Of a stretch of DNA of 64,000 nucleotides, positions 1 to 10,200 are shown in pieces. The notes below the pieces were generated by a model. It saw only the letters and a list, made by a program, of their open reading frames with translations, did not search any database and was not told the DNA's origin. How positions within the stretch are numbered: the first letter of the stretch is position 1; every line of letters starts with the position of its first letter. Source of the stretch: Tribonema minus (Eukaryota > Sar > Xanthophyceae > Tribonematales > Tribonemataceae). The stretch covers positions 1 through 64,000 of the forward strand of contig JAFCMP010000042.1 of the NCBI GenBank assembly GCA_017506865.1. The letters are read 5' to 3'. The translations under genes were made by a program, and so were the position numbers.

Positions 1-1616
1 TTTGCTGGCACCCTAGGTGGGAGCAGATAAGCGAGCTCACACGTTCACCTCCACTCGCATCTCTGGGGCAGTGTCACCACAGTATACGGACTCAAGTGCG
101 GGAGCGCTCCGGACAGAAGAGCATAAGTCCCCGCACAATGGCGGCGCGATCCACACTGTTAAATGCGTTCTCACAGTCCAGCTGGATTGTGGTGCCATAC
201 AGCTCGTGCCACACGCGCGGCGCGCGCTGCCACATGCTCGACGCCAGACCGGTATCCTACGCCAAACTGCGACATGGAGGCCAGCAGCCCCGATATTTTG
301 CCCTTGACCCCGTGCCGCTGTGGACCCGAGGAGTCTGCGCCAGACACTGGAGCAGGCGATCGGACGCCGCTTCTGTCCTATGCCTGAGAGGGCCGCGGCG
401 CGGAGAAGCCGTTGCGATTGCTCCGGCAGCAGTTCGGGCTCAACAAGCAGCGTCGTGAACACCTTGGCCAGGTGATGGGCGAATGCCGGTTCCATCACAT
501 CCGATTCTGAATCACCAGCTAGTCCTGGCGAGGCACTGCCCACGGGGCGGGTGGCTGCTTTCACTGGTGCACCAGGCCCAGCGGCCATCAAGAGGTGTTC
601 ATAGCGTAGGCCGTCCAGCCCTCCTGCCTTCCCCGCCCTGCTGCGGACAAGGTCGACAGTATGTCTGTCGCCTCCACCTCGAGGCGCCGTCCGGCTGCGC
701 TGGCAGCATCCTCAGGCCTATCGCTGCGATCATGCGCCTGACCCGATTCGAAGACGGGACTGCCGCTGCCAGCGGGCCCGGCGGTCGTTGCCACCCCTGC
801 GCCGTGCAAGCAGTGCCGCCGGGCGTCGCGTACCAGGCCGCGCACTTGCTCCATTGGCGTATCGACTACCCCGGGCCGGGTGCCAGTTTCAGGGTGCTTT
901 GCTGCCAGCACCTGTGCCGTGACCTCGTCTGCTGGGGCGCATGCTTCACGCGCCTCTAGTCGTGCGGCAGCCAGGCCTACCCCCCGTCGCTTGCCTGAGA
1001 GGGCAGCGCATGCTGTTTGCTGCCTGGAGTCAGCCTCCGTCCAGTCGGCATCGAAGTTCGTTTGTGCCGACGCCGTAGCTGCGTTGTTTGGTTTGGGGGC
1101 CCGCAGCGCCGCTGCTGCTGACAGCGTCTTTCTCAGTAGCTCCGCAAAGTCGCCAGACAGCAACGCTGCCAGCCGGGCCGCAGGCGGCATACCGGTTCCC
1201 TCCGGTTGCCTACCAAAGGCCATTGCTGCTAGCAGGTGCAGCAGCCTGTAGCCGCGCTGCACTAGAGTCTGAGAAACCTGATGAGCAAACGCCCCGGCAC
1301 CATGGTGGAGGCGCACCCGTGCCGCCTCACGTGCACTGTCTGTGGCGTCCGCCAGTAGTCGTGTGGCGTGCTCCACTAGCCGTGCCCACTGGGTGCACTG
1401 CAGCTGAGTGCGGAAGGGGTTGGCAGTCGTGGTGAACCGTAGCAGCAGTAGATCCGCCTCATTGGTCTGGTCAAGTGCGTGGACGACCGAGGGCGTCGAG
1501 AGGTCCCAAGCCAGGGATGCTCGTGACTGGGGCTTTGAGGGCCTGCCACTGGTGGTGGTGGTCGGGGGGGCGGTGACGCGGCATCGTCCGGCGGGTCCAA
1601 GTCCATGTCCGCCCAT
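1..1616 (-). pseudogene. Frameshifted reverse-transcriptase region of the OTU retroelement
   Basis: Continuation of the minus-strand element. The stretch 588-1616 is one open frame whose start (ASLAWDLSTPSV) and AAKHPE segment match the pre-RT part of the plus-strand element. Near 640 the homology moves to another frame (AGGLDGLRYEHL, equivalent to GAGPSGLRYSHL of an RT fingers motif), which then gives QKRRPIACSSVWRRL. Near 280 it shifts again (SQFGVGYRSGVEH), and near 225 once more (YGTTIQLDCENAFNSV, RT motif A with its catalytic Asp). The window ends before the YxDD box. Several independent shifts within about 1.4 kb suggest a dead copy; uncorrected long-read homopolymer errors are the alternative for some of them. 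Confidence 0.75.
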
Positions 1617-4600
1617 CCCACGGCCGTCCCGTGGGGGGGGCTGCTGTCCTGCAGCCTTAGGCTGTTAGACTGAGTGCGGCTGCCGGCGCTGCCAGGCGGT
1701 GCCGCAGCAGCTGCCGTTCGGCGCCGGCGTTGCGCGCCGGTTGCCGTGGCCGCCGGGCGTTTCTTGCTGGACTTTGAGTTGGCAGCGCCACTAGCCGGCA
1801 CCGCCGGTGGCTTTGGAGGTGTCGCTGCGGCAGCCCCCGCCGCCGCGGCCGCGCCGTCGCTACCCGCACCCCCGCCCTCGGACTGGCCCGGGGGTACTGC
1901 CGGGCGTGCGCGCGTGGGGGCGCTTCCATTCCGTCGACACGTGTGGCATGGCGAGGTCAGCGCGCATTGCCTCTGCCCCGCGCTGGCTGACATATGGACC
2001 AGACCGCAGGCACCTGTGCATGCACTCAGCTTCCTTACCGCCCGTAGGAAGTCTTCTGCCGTGCAACCATACATGGTGCTCATCTCCTGCACACGCTTGG
2101 CATGGTGTGCCCCAGTGTTGCAGGTACTGCTGCCTGAAGGGGCACGGTCACCGGATGGGTCGTGATCAACCTGCTGCCGGATGCCCTTGGCGTATGCTGC
2201 CGCCAGATTTTGCTGACAGTGTGATGTGCTCGCCTCAGGGTTCAGCATCGACCTCGTGCAGCTACCACCGTTGAAGTGGGCCACTACCGGTGCCATGCGG
2301 CTCGCAGCTGACAGTTTGCCTCGCTGTTTGCTGTCCTCTTTCTGACCAAGCTGCCAAAATGCCAGTGTGCATAAAGGACACCTCAGTGGCTCAGGCTGCT
2401 GCGGCAACTGTAGCGCAGTACGGGGCTGTGTCCGACTCGGAGCCGTGATGTGGGTGCTGTTAGCTTGAGTGGTCGCCGATGCTGTCATAGTGGTTGGCAA
2501 GGGCGGAGCTGCCGCAGGGGCGACAAGCAGTTCAAAGTGTCCCACATTTGTATATAGCCCAGGCGGCGTCCACAGCACATCCAGATGGCAGTCAGGCTGA
2601 GCTGGAGTTACCGGTGCGAATACCGCTGGCAGCCCCATCAGTTGTGCCAGCACCAGCCCTGTTGATTTTTGCGTGCTGCCAGTGGCCTGAGGCTCGGCCT
2701 GCCACACCGTCACCGAGACCGCGTAGACCGCTGCAACAATGGCCCACACAGACAAACCGAGGGGCCGTCCCCACACGCCCTCTTCCTGTAGGCGTTGCAG
2801 CAGGAGCGTGTGCCCGCTGTCCGCGCTGTCCGTTTCATTTGTGCCGTACTCGATTGCGAGGCAGCGAGCGCGTGTCCCGTACGTGTCGAATTGTTCACGT
2901 GTACACGCAGGTTGGGCTGCTGCATGCGCGGTCAGTTGACGCATCGATGACATGCTGGCCCCTTGTTTGCCCGCCCCCTGCGTGACGTATGCCACCATCC
3001 CGTCCAGCAGTGCCTCTCGCATGGCAATCACCAGTGCTGGGGCCGGCAGTCCGTGCTCAACTGCGACGCTGCCTATGCCGTGTAGAGCTGTATGAATCAG
3101 GCAGTTGCCGTTGCCCACGTTGCTCACGGGGCGAAGCTCCCCACCACGTGCTAGCGTCGCTGTGTTTTCCCCAAGCGCCTGTTTGTGGAGTGCCTGCAGG
3201 CCCGTGTGCCAAGTGGAAAAACCATAGTTGGTGGCTTTTGCCAGCGCGTCTTGCTGCTCCTCCACGGTGACTGTATGGCACACGGTTGAGGGTACCCGGG
3301 TCGCCACCGTCACGGTGGTGACCTTCGCCGGCCCGGATATTGGTGCTGAGGGGGCAGAGGCACCGCCCCTCGGCGGTGTGGTGGCTGGTGCCAGGGGTGC
3401 ACGAGAATTGTCGCACTGGGCCTGTCGCTCCTGCGTCCGCCGTCTGTGTTTACCTCTGCGTCGACTGCGCTTTCCACTGGCAACCATAGCCGTGACAGGT
3501 GCTGTCTCGGTCATTGTTGCGTGGGTGCTGTTATCACCAGCCTGCGTTACGTCTGACTCACCACGTTTCCCGGCTGGCTGGCGAGGCGACCTGGCAACGA
3601 CCGGTTCCCTAAGGGAGAGTTGGTCAAACACCGTTGCCAGGTCATTACCTTCTTCTCGGAGGGAGAGCAAGCTGAACGTGACCGTCAGGTCATGCATCTG
3701 ACTCGCCAGCGGTGCGCAGGAAGTCCGGCCCAGCAGGGTCTGTGTTGCTGGCGCGTCGCTGGGCGCCGGCCGCATATGCAGTCGGCGTGACGTGCGGCAG
3801 GGTCCAAGCTTGGTACCCGTCGGCCAAGCGCAAAGCACCGTGACGCGTGCCCGATTGGGGGCAAGGGCCAGTGCACGTACCCTGCGCGCGAGTGCGCCAG
3901 CCGCCCCCAGCAGGCCTTGCCAGTGTGATCCCGTCGGGTCCCTGGGGCATTCGCTAGACTGAGCGCCCGCTGCGACAGCAGCTGCGGCACTGCCAGGTGT
4001 GCTGGGCACACGATCGTTGCTTGACATCGTTGCGCCGCTATCGCTAGCACGACTTTCGCCAGGCAGCACACCCATTGTGCTGCTCCGGGTCAGTCTCGGC
4101 AGCGGCGCATCTGCCACACCGTCCAACGTAGATGCATGGGCTTGCCTGGGGTCTACCCCCAGGTGCTCGCATCCGAGGATTTTGCGTATGGGACCACATT
4201 TGCTAGCGGCGGCGAGCAGCGCGGCTGTTGGCTTCAGGCTATTCCCCCCACCAACAGCTGCACCACCCGCTGCCGCCGCGCATGTCGTTGGTCGGGTGTG
4301 TATGTCAGCAATGTGATCATGGCCTGATGCACGGTCACAGCCTGAGAGTGTGCATGCTGTCGCGGCGACCGGGCCTGCGAGGCAGTCGGCGCAGCGCCAC
4401 ACGTCGCACTGGTCCAGGGCCCCTAGATCACCAGATGGTGTCGTGGCGCTTGCTGCTGTGCGTCTGATGAAGAGGTTGCCGCACCCATCGCAGACCTGCT
4501 CCAGGCCGCCGCATATTGGTCGATGGTCTAGGAAAAGCTGAACATGCAGTTCTGCAAATTGCTTCCCTTTCCCTGTGTGGCGCGTGCGCTGGTGTGCACA

Positions 4601-6397
4601 TGCGTGTGCCGCTGGGCAATTCTTTCCCGGGGCCCGAGGATTTGCTCGCACTATGAACTTGTCGCACATGCGGCAGTCCAGCCCCGGGATATTGACCTTC
4701 CGGTTGGCAGCGGGTGTCTTGGCGGGCGCCAAAAATGTCATAGCGGTGATGCCGGATATTGGGTGCCCGTTGCGACTGTTACCGTCAGAGGTGACGCTGC
4801 CGCCTGACAGAGAGGCGCCGCTGCCAGCTGGCTGCAAAGACCGGGACGTGATTCGTCTCTGGTGACCCGCCGGCCCAGGTTCGCCAACTTCCATCGGTAC
4901 AGGCATGGTCACGGTGACCGGCTTTGCCAGCGCACCGCCAGACTGTGGCTCTGGACGGGTGACGCTGCCAGTGCTTTGGGCGCTGGCGCGGCGCCGACCC
5001 CGCCGGGGTGCAGCCGCCCCACGTTCGCCGCCCGGTGCAGCAGCCGCTGCGGCCGCTGGTGCTGTTGTCACCATGTCTGCAGTACATGAGGTTTCCGCTG
5101 CGGTGACCTCCATCGGCTGAGGACCGGGATGCCACTGGGGAGAGGCGCCGCTGCTAGCTGGCTGCGAAGGCCGCGACGTGATCCGTCTCTGGTGACCCGC
5201 TGGCCCACTGGTAGGTTCGCCAACTTCCATCGGTACGGGCACGGTCGTGGTGACCGCCTTTGCCAGCGCACTCAGTTTGCCAGACGGCGACTCTGGGCGG
5301 TTGATGCTGCCAATGCTTCCGAGGCGTCCCGGGGGCGGCCCGGCGCTGGCGCCGCGACGCCGACCCCGCCGGGATGCAGCTGCCCCGCGTTGGCCATCTG
5401 ATGCGGCAGCGCCTGCCGGCGGTTTTGGCACCATGTCTGCCGCACGTGGCGTTGCCGCCGCCGTTAAGTCGGAGGTAACCTTGCGACCGCATGCAGCGGC
5501 GGCTGTGACAGTCGTCCGTGGCTGTGCAACCACCGGGTTGGCCGGTGCGGGCCCCGCCGCTGGTGCGGCAGTGGCAGCCGTCACTAAAGGCGTTTTCCGC
5601 CGCGAACGTCGTTTTGGCATTGGCGTTGTCGCTACTGGTGAATCCGGCGGCAGTGTCGCCCGACGGCGTTTATTTGCCGCTGGTGGCGGTAGTACCACCA
5701 AGCTCAGTACAATCATCGCTGCTGGCGGCAGTGCCTCCCGTAAACTCGCCGCTTGAGACTCCGAGTCACTGGCAGGCTGATGCCGCGGGCGCTTCGTCTG
5801 TGAGCATCCCCTGTCACAGTGATTAGCGGCACCTGGGCTAGACAGATGGCGGCGGCGCTTCTTGACGTGCGCGTGGCTGCCACTGCCCTGAGGCTCGTCC
5901 GAGTCGGCTGACGACAAGTGTAGTCTGCGCATGCTTCTGCACAGCTCTGCAACCTGACTGCACACTGGCACCTCTGGCATCGGCCGCGGTCTAGAGCTCT
6001 GGGCCATCAGCTGAGGTGGTGGCGGGCCGGGTATCGGTGGCGGGTCCGGTATCGGCGGCGGGCCCGGTATCGGCGGTGGGCCCGGTATCGGCGGCGGGCC
6101 CGGTATCGGCGGGGGGCCCGGTATCGGCGGCGGGCCCGGGATCGGCGGCGGGCCCGGGATCGGCGGCGGGCCCGGGATTGGCGGCGGGCCCGGGATCGGT
6201 GGCGGCGGCGGTATCACTAGGCGTACCCAACGGCCAACACCATGGCGGCGTCTGCGGCGTGTGTCAGATTGGCGTGCAGCTTTGACCTGCCACCACCACA
6301 AGCCAGTATTCAGCCCGTGGTTGCGCTGTTCCCGTTTGCGTTTCAGAGGTGACCCCTCCCCACGTGAGGCAGGGCTGGTAAGCCAGTGGAGAGCCAT
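1376..6397 (-). CDS. Retroelement ORF, 5' part: Pro-rich leader, zinc-finger-like cysteines and OTU cysteine protease
   Basis: Open for 1673 codons from the ATG at 6397. The frame is also open upstream to 6511, but only through a poly-T tract and without an ATG. Residues about 64-125 are ten hexapeptides of the PPIPGP type. The middle is Ala/Arg/Pro-rich low complexity. Cysteines start at residue 575 (CRMC, followed by spaced His and further CxxC pairs), like the N-terminal nucleic-acid-binding fingers of R2-type elements. An OTU-like protease core follows: GNGNCLIH with Cys1099 as presumed nucleophile, and VGHFELLV with His1287 as presumed general base. Family OTU proteases usually have GDGNCLF, so Asn replaces the Asp here. 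The last part of the frame is probably not translated: the homology to the pre-RT region switches to another frame near 1560-1640, where runs of seven and eight G occur. Confidence 0.7.
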   Translation of the reverse strand: MALHWLTSPASRGEGSPLKRKREQRNHGLNTGLWWWQVKAARQSDTRRRRRHGVGRWVRLVIPPPPPIPGPPPIPGPPPIPGPPPIPGPPPIPGPPPIPGPPPIPGPPPIPGPPPIPDPPPIPGPPPPQLMAQSSRPRPMPEVPVCSQVAELCRSMRRLHLSSADSDEPQGSGSHAHVKKRRRHLSSPGAANHCDRGCSQTKRPRHQPASDSESQAASLREALPPAAMIVLSLVVLPPPAANKRRRATLPPDSPVATTPMPKRRSRRKTPLVTAATAAPAAGPAPANPVVAQPRTTVTAAAACGRKVTSDLTAAATPRAADMVPKPPAGAAASDGQRGAAASRRGRRRGASAGPPPGRLGSIGSINRPESPSGKLSALAKAVTTTVPVPMEVGEPTSGPAGHQRRITSRPSQPASSGASPQWHPGPQPMEVTAAETSCTADMVTTAPAAAAAAAPGGERGAAAPRRGRRRASAQSTGSVTRPEPQSGGALAKPVTVTMPVPMEVGEPGPAGHQRRITSRSLQPAGSGASLSGGSVTSDGNSRNGHPISGITAMTFLAPAKTPAANRKVNIPGLDCRMCDKFIVRANPRAPGKNCPAAHACAHQRTRHTGKGKQFAELHVQLFLDHRPICGGLEQVCDGCGNLFIRRTAASATTPSGDLGALDQCDVWRCADCLAGPVAATACTLSGCDRASGHDHIADIHTRPTTCAAAAGGAAVGGGNSLKPTAALLAAASKCGPIRKILGCEHLGVDPRQAHASTLDGVADAPLPRLTRSSTMGVLPGESRASDSGATMSSNDRVPSTPGSAAAAVAAGAQSSECPRDPTGSHWQGLLGAAGALARRVRALALAPNRARVTVLCAWPTGTKLGPCRTSRRLHMRPAPSDAPATQTLLGRTSCAPLASQMHDLTVTFSLLSLREEGNDLATVFDQLSLREPVVARSPRQPAGKRGESDVTQAGDNSTHATMTETAPVTAMVASGKRSRRRGKHRRRTQERQAQCDNSRAPLAPATTPPRGGASAPSAPISGPAKVTTVTVATRVPSTVCHTVTVEEQQDALAKATNYGFSTWHTGLQALHKQALGENTATLARGGELRPVSNVGNGNCLIHTALHGIGSVAVEHGLPAPALVIAMREALLDGMVAYVTQGAGKQGASMSSMRQLTAHAAAQPACTREQFDTYGTRARCLAIEYGTNETDSADSGHTLLLQRLQEEGVWGRPLGLSVWAIVAAVYAVSVTVWQAEPQATGSTQKSTGLVLAQLMGLPAVFAPVTPAQPDCHLDVLWTPPGLYTNVGHFELLVAPAAAPPLPTTMTASATTQANSTHITAPSRTQPRTALQLPQQPEPLRCPLCTLAFWQLGQKEDSKQRGKLSAASRMAPVVAHFNGGSCTRSMLNPEASTSHCQQNLAAAYAKGIRQQVDHDPSGDRAPSGSSTCNTGAHHAKRVQEMSTMYGCTAEDFLRAVRKLSACTGACGLVHMSASAGQRQCALTSPCHTCRRNGSAPTRARPAVPPGQSEGGGAGSDGAAAAAGAAAATPPKPPAVPASGAANSKSSKKRPAATATGAQRRRRTAAAAAPPGSAGSRTQSNSLRLQDSSPPHGTAVGWADMDLDPPDDAASPPPRPPPPVAGPQSPSHEHPWLGTSRRPRSSTHLTRPMRRIYCCYGSPRLPTPSALSCSAPSGHG
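6025..6207 (-). repeat. 18-bp minisatellite encoding (PPIPGP)n
   Basis: About ten tandem copies of an 18-bp unit, on the plus strand of the form TATCGGCGGCGGGCCCGG with single-base variants. Because 18 is a multiple of three the repeat stays in frame and encodes a proline-rich spacer in the OTU retroelement ORF. The three rightmost full units carry GATC or GATT in place of TATC, which changes few residues. Confidence 0.9.
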
Positions 6398-6426
6398 AGC
6401 TTTGAAAGGCGACTTTGAGGCGCGAG

Positions 6427-6457
<31 letters not shown>

Positions 6458-7231
6458 CCCAGGCTCGGTCTCGAATGCGCGGCTGCCTACCGCGAACACT
6501 CCCCTGCACAACTATACCACTTTCAGTTCAAGATCCCGTCCTGCTCTGGTGTATCTGTTGAGGTGCTTCTCCCGCCGTCGTGAAACGAGCGGTGGTGGAA
6601 CGAGTCGGTGTGCTCAAGCTCTCTGCCTCTGACCAACACAAGGCAGCTGGGCTGAATGCAATGCTGTGCACTTCGTGTCCTTGCCGCTGCAGTGTCGTGG
6701 TCCTGTCGTGTCTGTGCGTGTGCTGAATGCAGTCAGTCTCTGCCAGGCGGGGTCCCTTGTGCGGCTGCAAATCAAGCTGGTCAGCAAGCGTTCAAACCTT
6801 AATCTGGTGAAGTGCTATCTACTGCCCTGCGATCCAGTGTGCCCTAGGTTCCCCCTTCCCGATCCGTCGACGGCGATATCGTCTGATGTTTTGTTTTTTT
6901 TTTTTTTTTTTTTTTTTTTTTGTTTGCCCTTCTTGTGCTTCGGCCGATGTCGCTGTGTGCGTAGGTAGCTTTAGCAATATCAATGCGAGGCTTACTTGCT
7001 TACACCGGCGACCCACGCTGCGTGTCTGGCCTTGTTCGCCTCAGGCCCGCGGTGGAGCGAAAATCCGCTCTCTAGTCCTCGGCTGTAGCCAGGCCGACAG
7101 GTTGAGCGTGCGGTGCTGCTGTGCCCTCAGTGTCCCCTGTGCATCCTCGCCTTCCGCGCCGCCGCTCCGCCAGCGGCTCCTCCTTCGCTGCCTCCTCCTG
7201 CCGCTCGCCCGTGCAGCGCTCAAATGTCCAC
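6398..7231. other. Spacer between the two divergent retroelements, with poly(T)28 tract
   Basis: No convincing gene. It holds the A tract at 6427-6456 and a T run at 6894-6921 that mirrors it about 440 bases away. The 437 bases between the two homopolymers show no coding pattern I recognise. From 7232 the target-site repeat of the plus-strand element begins. Confidence 0.6.
6427..6456 (+). repeat. Poly(A)30 tract
   Basis: Thirty uninterrupted A residues on the plus strand, just upstream (in minus-strand terms) of the retroelement ATG at 6397. Read on the minus strand it would encode a run of phenylalanine if translation began at the non-ATG codon at 6511, which argues against that start. It may be the 3' tail of an unidentified plus-strand retroposed insert, or simple slippage. 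Confidence 0.85.
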
Positions 7232-7245
7232 AAGTACTACCCTGA
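7232..7245 (+). repeat. Target-site duplication, left copy
   Basis: AAGTACTACCCTGA, identical to 12806-12819. It bounds the retrotransposon on its 5' side. Confidence 0.85.
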
Positions 7246-10200
7246 TACTGCCGCCTGTTTTGTAACAATATTTCCCAAGTACTTGCTCAAGTACTCAGCA
7301 CAAGTACTTGCGGATAGGTATGTAGCTGTAGCATGTAGCACCATGGCGTAGCAGAGATCATGAAAAGAATATCATGGCGGCGGCGGGAGGCCCGTATTGC
7401 CAACTCTGAATCAGCGCAGAAATGCAAGGAATCCGATCTAGCGTGCGCACAAGCGCAGGATATTAGCACCAGTGCTGCAGATGGCAATGGCGCTTGTCAA
7501 CAGGACGATGGCACGAGTGGCAGCAGCAGAGCAACTGGAGACGGACGCGCAGCGCACAAACGCAAGAGGGTACAGAATGACGGTTGGTCAATTTCCGATC
7601 AAACAGGCGAAGGGGAGCACACGGGCGGGCAAAGTGCAGTCAAGCGCTCTAGAACAGGTCATAACAGTCTGGAACAGCAACCTCTGATGCTAGACGACGA
7701 AGCTGGAGGTGGAGGCAGTGCGGACCCGGAGTACAAGTGCAACTTATGCGACCTCGTGGTGAAGAAGGGCATGTCGCTGCTCTCGTTACAGCAGAGGTTA
7801 AACGCCCACATCGCGGCGAAGCACCAGCGCAAACACCACAGTGGGACAGCAACAACGTTCCTGGAGCGCTCCGACCTCAGCACGTCGCACTTGCAAACCA
7901 TCTACACCGAGTGTGCCTTGTGCAAAAACCTGTTTCATGCCAACAAGACATTCAGAGTGGACAGCAGCGATGCCAGCGCGGGCAAGCACTGCCGCAAATG
8001 CAGGCCTATCACTTCACCCGCTGCAGTGGCGGCAACATTGTCAACAACAGCATCAGCAGCACCGCTAGCACCTGATGCATCGACGGCAACAGCTACCACG
8101 TCGCTGCCACAGCAGCAACCGGCGTGCACACCCATCGGCAACCCCTACGCAAAGGGACCAGCGCACGCGCAGCAGGCACCTGCTGCTCAGGCTGGTGGCA
8201 GCAGCTCCTCCGGCAGCTCGAAGAGGCCGGAACGTGGGGGCAGCAGTGCTACACGAGGGGGTCGGGGTCGCAGTGGAGGGCGCGGACGTGGCAATGGAGG
8301 ACGCGTTCGCAGCGGCAGCAATGATGCAGACATCAGCAGTAGCAGAGCGACTAGCGGCAGCAGAACCGGAGGCGGCAGCAGCAGCGGTGCCGGCGGCGGC
8401 AGTGCAGCCGGTACTAAGGACAGCGGCGCTGGCAACGGCCGCAGCAGTGATGCCAGCAGCCGCAGCGGCGGTGCTAGCAACAGCGGCAGTGGCGCGCGAA
8501 CTCAAAACGGCCGCGGTGGCCGTGGCAGCGGTCGCAGCAGCGACAGCGGCGGACGAGGCTGTGGTCGTGGCGGCCGCGGCGGCGGCGGAGGGGGCCCCAG
8601 AGCGGCAGGTGCGGCGACAGCAGCGGCAGCGCCAGGCCCTGCAGGCGCAGCAGGTGGGGCAGGTGGGCTTTTCACGTGGACCATCTCAACCCCCGCAGTC
8701 GCAGCAGTGCTTGACAGCATCAGCCTCGATGAGCTGTGCAAGCTGCAGTTCGCGACAACTAGAAGCCTTGCTAGACCACGCAATCGTCGCTATGTGGGAG
8801 CTGCACTGGAGAACGCAGCAACACATCTGTTGGCACACACAATGACGATGTTCGTCAATGCGGCGCGGGAGCCAGATTCCGCAGGGCGGGTGCAGCGACT
8901 GCAAAGATCCACGATTCTACACCACCTCATGCCATCACTCATCACCTCCACCGATGGCGCACCTGGCATCACTCGCTCCGACAGAATCAGAATGTTGGCA
9001 CGCGGTGAGCTTGACCGGTTGGTGCCAGCGCTCCTCGCACACGCGCGTGCGCACCGGCGCTGGCGCGCGCGCCAGCAAACGGAGGCAGCGATCAACGCCT
9101 ACGTCCTACAGTGCATGGGCACACGGGGGGGGCTACAGCAGGCAGCGCGTTTCCTTCAGCCCAAAACGGTGGCGATACCTGATGATGACTGCTTTGCCGC
9201 CATGCAGTCCAAACACCCCCCCGCTGCGCCAGGGGAACAACTCCATGAGCTATCCGGCATGGTTGATCAGCTTGTGGCGAAAGCAGCCGACATGCCAGCA
9301 GAACTCAGCCTGTTACAGGGGGAGGGAATTGAGCCAGAGACGGTTGCCAAGCTCATCCAGCGAGCAAGCCCTTACAGTGGAGCAGGCCCATCGGGGCTGC
9401 GCTACAGCCACCTGCAGGATGCGCTACGCACAAGCTGGGGACGGCATGAGTTTGCTGCTGTCCTCACACGGTGGCTTCAGACCGTTATGCGGGAGGCTGC
9501 GCGGCTGCCGGATGCCTTCTGGCAGTTGCATGGCGCGGGGCGCCTGACGCCACTTGCAGAACAACAGGAAGATGGTACAGCTAAGCAGCGGCCCATCGTT
9601 TGCGGCGAGGTGCTGCAGCGACTATGCACTTCGGTGTACGTGGCAGACCGCAAAGACTTCCTGGCGGAGCTCCTTGAGCCAGACGGGCAGTATGGGGTAG
9701 CCGTCTCAGCAGGAGCGGAGAAAGCGGCCATGGCCGGCAAACTCGCGTATGAGCTCGGTCACTGGCAGTTCATGCTGGACCTCAAGAATGCCTTCAACAT
9801 GGTGTTCGTCCTGGCGGCAGCGGAATGGGTAGCAGCACAGCTGCCGGACTTCCTCGACTACTTCATCGGCACATACGTTCGCACTCGGCCACGCCTGCTG
9901 TTCCAGCACGTTGACGGCTCCACGCGCATCATCATGTCTCAGCGCGGGTTTAAGCAGGGGGACCCCGCGGCACCGATGCTCTTCTGCGGCGCCATTGCTC
10001 AGTGCTTGAAACGGTTCAATGAGGCGGCGGCTGCGCAGCGCGCGCGGAGGCGGATGGGCGCCTACATGGACGATGCCAACGTCCGAACAGGCGCTTGCAC
10101 GCTGACTCAGGATGACATACAGGCGGTGGCGCAGCTCAAACAACACTTTGCGGAGGTGGGGCTGGAGCTAAACCTCACCAAGTCACGCGCGCTGCCTGGC

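Larger units (their letters stand above)
1..7231 (-). mobile_element. OTU-protease-bearing non-LTR retroelement, truncated by window edge and degenerate
   Basis: Read on the minus strand, this is the 5' two-thirds of a large retroelement: a proline-rich leader, cysteine-rich fingers, an OTU-like protease, then a reverse-transcriptase region that runs off the left end. OTU protease linked to a LINE-type RT is known from Dualen/RandI-like elements of algae, so that is the closest named group; I infer the relationship from domain order. The RT part matches the plus-strand element at 7246-12805 segment by segment (for example WDLSTPSV versus WTISTPAV, and LDCENAFNSV versus LDLKNAFNMV), so the two are related families in opposite orientation. 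At least four frame changes in the first 1.7 kb mark it as inactive, unless they are sequence errors at homopolymers. The 5' boundary is not defined: it lies between the first ATG at 6397 and the target-site repeat at 7232. Confidence 0.75.

Noticed and set aside
6398..6511. Extending the OTU ORF upstream to 6511
   Set aside because: The codon at 6511 is TTG on the minus strand and the extension reads through a poly-T homopolymer; the first ATG is at 6397.
8075..8845. Long overlapping frames in the Gly/Ser-rich and Ala-rich parts of the retrotransposon
   Set aside because: GC-rich low-complexity DNA is open in several frames; only the 7360-12699 frame carries RT and endonuclease motifs.
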